From Todiramphus chloris collaris (taxonomy: Eukaryota > Chordata > Aves > Coraciiformes > Alcedinidae): DNA of 64,000 nt. Under the pieces are notes generated by a model. That model was given only the letters and a program-made list of their open reading frames with translations, was not told the origin of the DNA and made no database searches. Shown one piece after another: positions 60,101-64,000 of this stretch; positions within the stretch are counted from its first letter, which is position 1, and each line of letters starts with the position of its first letter. The stretch is taken from contig JANVCC010000152.1 in NCBI GenBank assembly GCA_025345505.1, positions 2,737,318-2,801,317 on the forward strand. The letters run 5' to 3'. Both the position numbers and the translations under genes were made by a program.

Positions 60101-62922
60101 GTCATAGAAGTGACTGGCATGACAGAGTCTTCCTGTCCTGTGCAAATAGACTCCCGGTGAAACATAATCTGCACGTGAAGAAACTTTATTGCCTTCCCTT
60201 TCCCTCTGTCCCCTCTTTCATGCTATGCTGCCTCTCTAAGTCCCTCCTCCATGAGAGTTGCCAGGAGCTTCTTTTGGTTCCTGCCACTCCTTCAGGCCTG
60301 ATATATCATTTTCTAGGCATTAACAAAAATGTGTGGTAGAGTTTGGATGTATTTATTGCCATGTATTACCTCTTTTCTTCTTCCTTTTTACAGTTCTGTG
60401 AGCAATACCTTGTTGGGCACAAGGATCCCATTCCCAGCTCTGTAGAAATTTGTCCTTTGAAAACATTGGTAGTAGCAGTATTGTGACAAACTTATTGAAC
60501 CTAACTGGATGCATGCTTAAGTTCATCAAAACCTTTTTTTTCTTTTTTTTTACAGCTAAATATAGAAAAATAGTATTGCAGTTAAAATGTATTTTAGTAT
60601 ATCACACACATTTGTGAAATGTGTTATGAAAAAGGGACCAGTATAATAATCTACTCTGACATCCCTAGAAGACAAACCACAGACCTTCTCTGTCATAATT
60701 CATGCTCAGACTGAAGGAGATCATTCAAGTCTAGAAAATTAGCTTCTAGTTTGAAAACCACTGGTGGCAGAGAGCCTGCTATAGCCACAGCTAAGTTGTA
60801 TGAACAAGTAATTATCCTTGTTAATAAAAACACAGCTTCTGTGTTTAAATTCATCTGTCTTAGCATTTCAGCCAGCTGTGCTCACTTGATTTGTGACGGA
60901 GAGCATGTTATCGATGTTTTGTGAACATATAAGCTATGACCAGCTCACTCCCTGACCTTCTGATCACACCACTGTGGTTACAGACAGTCCAACTTCCCTT
61001 TAATTAGATTTACCTTGCAACAGCAAGGCAAAGCAATTTTGAGATCTAACAGAATTATCAGCATAATGACTTAATAAATCATAGTAATATATTTTTATGG
61101 TTTAGTCAGATTTTTGAGCTTTTAAATAGTCTTTAGTAGTATTTCTTAACCATAAGATACTGAATCTAAACACTCAGAGGTGTTTTATGTTTCGGTAAGT
61201 GAAAAGGTTTTTGTTTGTTAATTTCCTTTTTTTATTTTAAATGAAATCAGCAGTCTTCATGCCATTTACAAAGGACTGTGTCTGGAACTGATTGAAAATT
61301 TGCAGTCAGGAAAATCTTTGCAGGAAATAAAGTTTTAACAAAGCAGATATTTTTATGAGTGTTATCTGCTTTCCATAAAAATCATGCATGTGTTGTGGTA
61401 AGAACAGTGAACCATTGAAAATAAGTCCTGAAAGGCTGTGGGTCTAATTGCTTTTGCAGTTCAGACATCTCCTGTCTCCTCCTATGCGTGTTATGCTCCT
61501 GCACTAGACTTCATTCCCTGGTACCCAAGGGGATCTTTTTATTGTTAGTAAGACAATCTTTCTTCTCTTTAAAAAAATATAATGGTAGTCTGAGGTCAGA
61601 TAGAATTTTTTGATTGTCACAGCTGCTAAAAGAGTATAAGAAGGTGAGGAAGGTAGATAAACCCATGAAAACTGCATCCAGAGTTTGATTTCCAGGGCAT
61701 TGCTGGACACTCGTGCAAAATATGGTCAATGGGCTAGACAAGACCTCCCCAGTGCTTCTGTCTTCCCACCATTTTTTAAGTGGCACACAGTGGTTTTTTT
61801 ATATTCCTCCTTAGTCCAACAGGTTGATGTGGTGCCCTTATGCAATATGCCAGTCCCTTAAACTTGGGTCTACTGCCAAACGTTATTGTGCTTAATTGCT
61901 GAGTAATGTGAGAACATCTCTGATACATCTTTGACAGGGTGGATGTGATAAGTGGACTGGGAAGGAAGGTTGGAGACTCATTGGAGGCTAAGGAGAATAT
62001 CCCTAAAATTTTAGAGAGTGAGGAAATACTGTTTTGCTTATTGATATTCATGTAACAAAGGCCTTTTGACTTCTTTGAGTTAATTCTTGTTTGGAGTAAA
62101 TGTTTTAGAACAAACGAAAACAGATCTGGCCTTGATTTCAAAATTAGTAGTGGACGGAATTTACTCCAGCCCTTGTAAGCTGTCTCAACAATGCTCATCA
62201 ATGAAGCAAGGTATCTAATTTATAGCCTGAATTAATCTATGGTCAACTTTCAGTCAGAGATGACTAGAATCCCATTTTCTGTGGGACTGTCACCTAGGTC
62301 TTATTCCATAAAGGTTTTACTTATGAAGTATTATTTCTCCCTCAACAGTTTTGAACACATATATGGGGACATAGCTGCTTGAAGAAGGAGCATTGCAAAC
62401 AACACAGAAGAAAGCTCTCAGTCACAGTATGAATGGTGAGCAAGGCTAAGAGCTACTCCAGCGAGCTGTTGTGTGAATGAGCTGCAGTGGTGGGAAGCTC
62501 CAGCAGAAGGCAGCCCAAGCAATGGGGAATCTTCGTTGCTCGCTAGTATGTTGGATGGAGAAAGTGCAGCAGCTTCTTTGGAAAGCTTGAGATGCATGGA
62601 AGACCTCCAAAAATTTGAGAGGAGTAGAAAAGATAGATATTTCAACACTATTATTAGCTTGTGTCAAACCTGAGAGCAGCAGGAGAACATCAGGGCACAC
62701 ACTGAGGTTACACACACACACTGAAGACTTTTAAGTGGAATTCTTTGCCTGGGGTGTAGTTATGTGGGGAATGTACTTGCAGGCAGCAGTGGACATTACC
62801 CAGATAAATAACAAGGGTAAAGCACTGGAGGGTGCTATGAGAGGCACAGCTGGGGTCTTTGATTCATCACGGCACTTAAGCACCTATCTAACCATGACTG
62901 CTCGAAGACAAGGAGACTACTT
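54192..62922. other. Long non-coding stretch
   Basis: No gene is supported. T-runs (54767, 55522, 59312, 60533 and 60542) again outnumber A-runs. An Oct/Sox-like motif pair lies at 54684-54701. The phrase 'ggccctgatccagcacagca' near 58725 resembles a common old amniote repeat, but the match is too short to call. The minus-strand 141-codon frame at 61776-62201 and the + strand frame at 62473-62673 are the only frames here I would check. Confidence 0.5.
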
Positions 62923-64000
62923 ATAGAATCATAGAATCATAGAATCATCAGGGTTGAAAGGGACCTTAAAGATCATCTAGTTCCAACCCCCCTGCCAATG
63001 GCAGGGACACCTCCCACTACATCAGGTTGCTCAGAGCCCCATCCAGCCTGGTCTTGAAAACTTCCAAGGATGGAGCTTCCACCACCTCTCTGGGCAACAT
63101 GTGCCAGTGTCTCACCACCCTCATGGTGAAGAAATTCTTCCTAATGTCTAACCTGAATCAACCTATCTCTAGTTTTAATCCATTCTCTCTAGTCCTACCA
63201 CTGCCTGACAGCCTAAAAAGTCCCTCCCCAGCTTTCTTGTAGCCCCCTTCAGATACTGGAAGGCCACAGTAAGGTCTCCCCGGAGCCTTCTCTTTTCCAG
63301 ACTGAACAACCCCAACTCTCTCAGTCTGTCCTCACAGGAGAGGTGCTCCAGCCCTCTGATCATCCTCATGACCCGTCTCTGGACACGTTCCAGCACTTCC
63401 ATATCTTTCCTGTAATAGGGGCTCCAGAACTGGATGCAGTACTCCAGGTGAGGTCCCTCGACCTGCTGGCCACACTCCTTGTGATGAAGCCCAGAATACG
63501 ATTGGCTTTCTGGGCTGCAAGAGCACACTGATGGCTCATGCTGAGTTTCTCATCCACCAGCACTCCCAAGTCCTTTTCTTCAGGGCTGCTCTCAAGCCAG
63601 TCACTGCCCAGCCTATATTGGTGCTTGGGATTGCTCCGACCCAGATGGAGGACCTTGCATTTGGCCATGTTGAACTTCATGAGATTGACATGGGCCCACC
63701 TCTCCAGCCTGTCAAGGTCCCTCTGGATGGCATCCCTTACCTCCAGCTTGTCAGCTGCCCCACACAGCTTGGTGTTGTCAGCAAACTTGCTGAGGGTGCA
63801 CTCAATGCCACTGTCCATGTCACTGACAAAGATGTTAAACAAGACTGGTCCCAGTACTGATCCTTGAGGGACTCCACTTGTCACTGGTCTCCACTTGGAT
63901 ACCAATCCATTGACAACCACTCTTTGGGAGAGGCCATCAGGCCAGTTCTTTACCCACTGAATTGTCCCTCCATCAGATCCATATTTCACCATCTTGGAGA
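62923..64000 (-). mobile_element. CR1 retrotransposon, long RT-containing copy, runs off right edge
   Basis: On the minus strand this is the best-preserved CR1 in the window. The 3' tail of AATCATAG-type repeats is at 62923-62948, the 3' untranslated part is at 62950-63170, and the reverse-transcriptase C-terminal part extends to the window end. The frame from 63992 to about 63480 is open. It includes the [24 protein letters not shown] and [21 protein letters not shown] blocks, so the second catalytic Asp of FADD is replaced by Asn. Near 63470 a small deletion and frameshift move the C-terminal part ([18 protein letters not shown]...) to another frame (63175-63528). It is therefore inactive. 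The 5' part lies outside the window. Confidence 0.97.

Noticed and set aside
63531..63867. Two 109-codon plus-strand frames
   Set aside because: They are antisense shadows of the CR1 reverse transcriptase on the minus strand.
1..64000. CRISPR arrays, bacterial operons, phage or plasmid features
   Set aside because: The repeats, splice-like signals and low coding density show vertebrate nuclear DNA; no regularly spaced repeats were seen.

Overview
This looks like a 64-kb window of a bird nuclear genome. The evidence is the repeat content: several CR1 non-LTR retrotransposon copies (four recent-looking insertions ending in the avian ATTCTATGAT-type octamer tail, or its complement), three avian endogenous-retrovirus LTRs without recognisable internal genes, and much older amniote repeats (MIR-like SINEs, one very decayed CR1-type fragment). 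Base composition is AT-rich outside one CpG island, and long AT-rich stretches carry no long open frame. A run of exactly 400 N (27780-28179) marks a draft assembly gap. I recognise no protein-coding host gene with confidence, and I give no gene symbols.

Layout. (1) 1-31.3 kb: unique, A/C-rich on the + strand, no convincing exons. It contains a CR1 3' end at 3.4-3.7 kb, a possible MIR-type SINE at 5.0 kb, an A-rich simple stretch at 16.8 kb, and at 23.0-25.0 kb a CR1 copy split by a 790-bp solo LTR. (2) 31.4-33.1 kb: a strong CpG island with Sp1-type GC boxes, the only promoter-like host element in the window. Good splice donors inside it point to the minus strand. (3) 33.1-64 kb: unique, T/G-rich on the + strand. 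It contains a possible small + strand exon just beyond the island, a good MIR-like SINE at 34 kb, LTRs at 41.5 and 49.9 kb, a very old CR1-type fragment at 48.6 kb, two abutting opposite-strand CR1 ends at 53.4-54.2 kb, and a long minus-strand CR1 reverse-transcriptase remnant that runs off the right edge.

How it fits together. The strand bias of homopolymer runs flips at the CpG island: about 21 A-runs to 2 T-runs on the left, about 16 T-runs to 7 A-runs on the right. That is the pattern expected where transcription, or replication, diverges from a central promoter. My best reading is a first-exon and first-intron landscape: a gene starting in the island and running leftward, possibly with a divergent rightward transcript. 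Its coding exons lie outside the window or are too short to recognise by eye. I found no undescribed multi-gene system. The items most worth a second look are the composition flip, the candidate exons flanking the island, an exact 28-bp palindrome beside an LTR, and a few hairpins and motif-rich AT segments that could be conserved non-coding elements.
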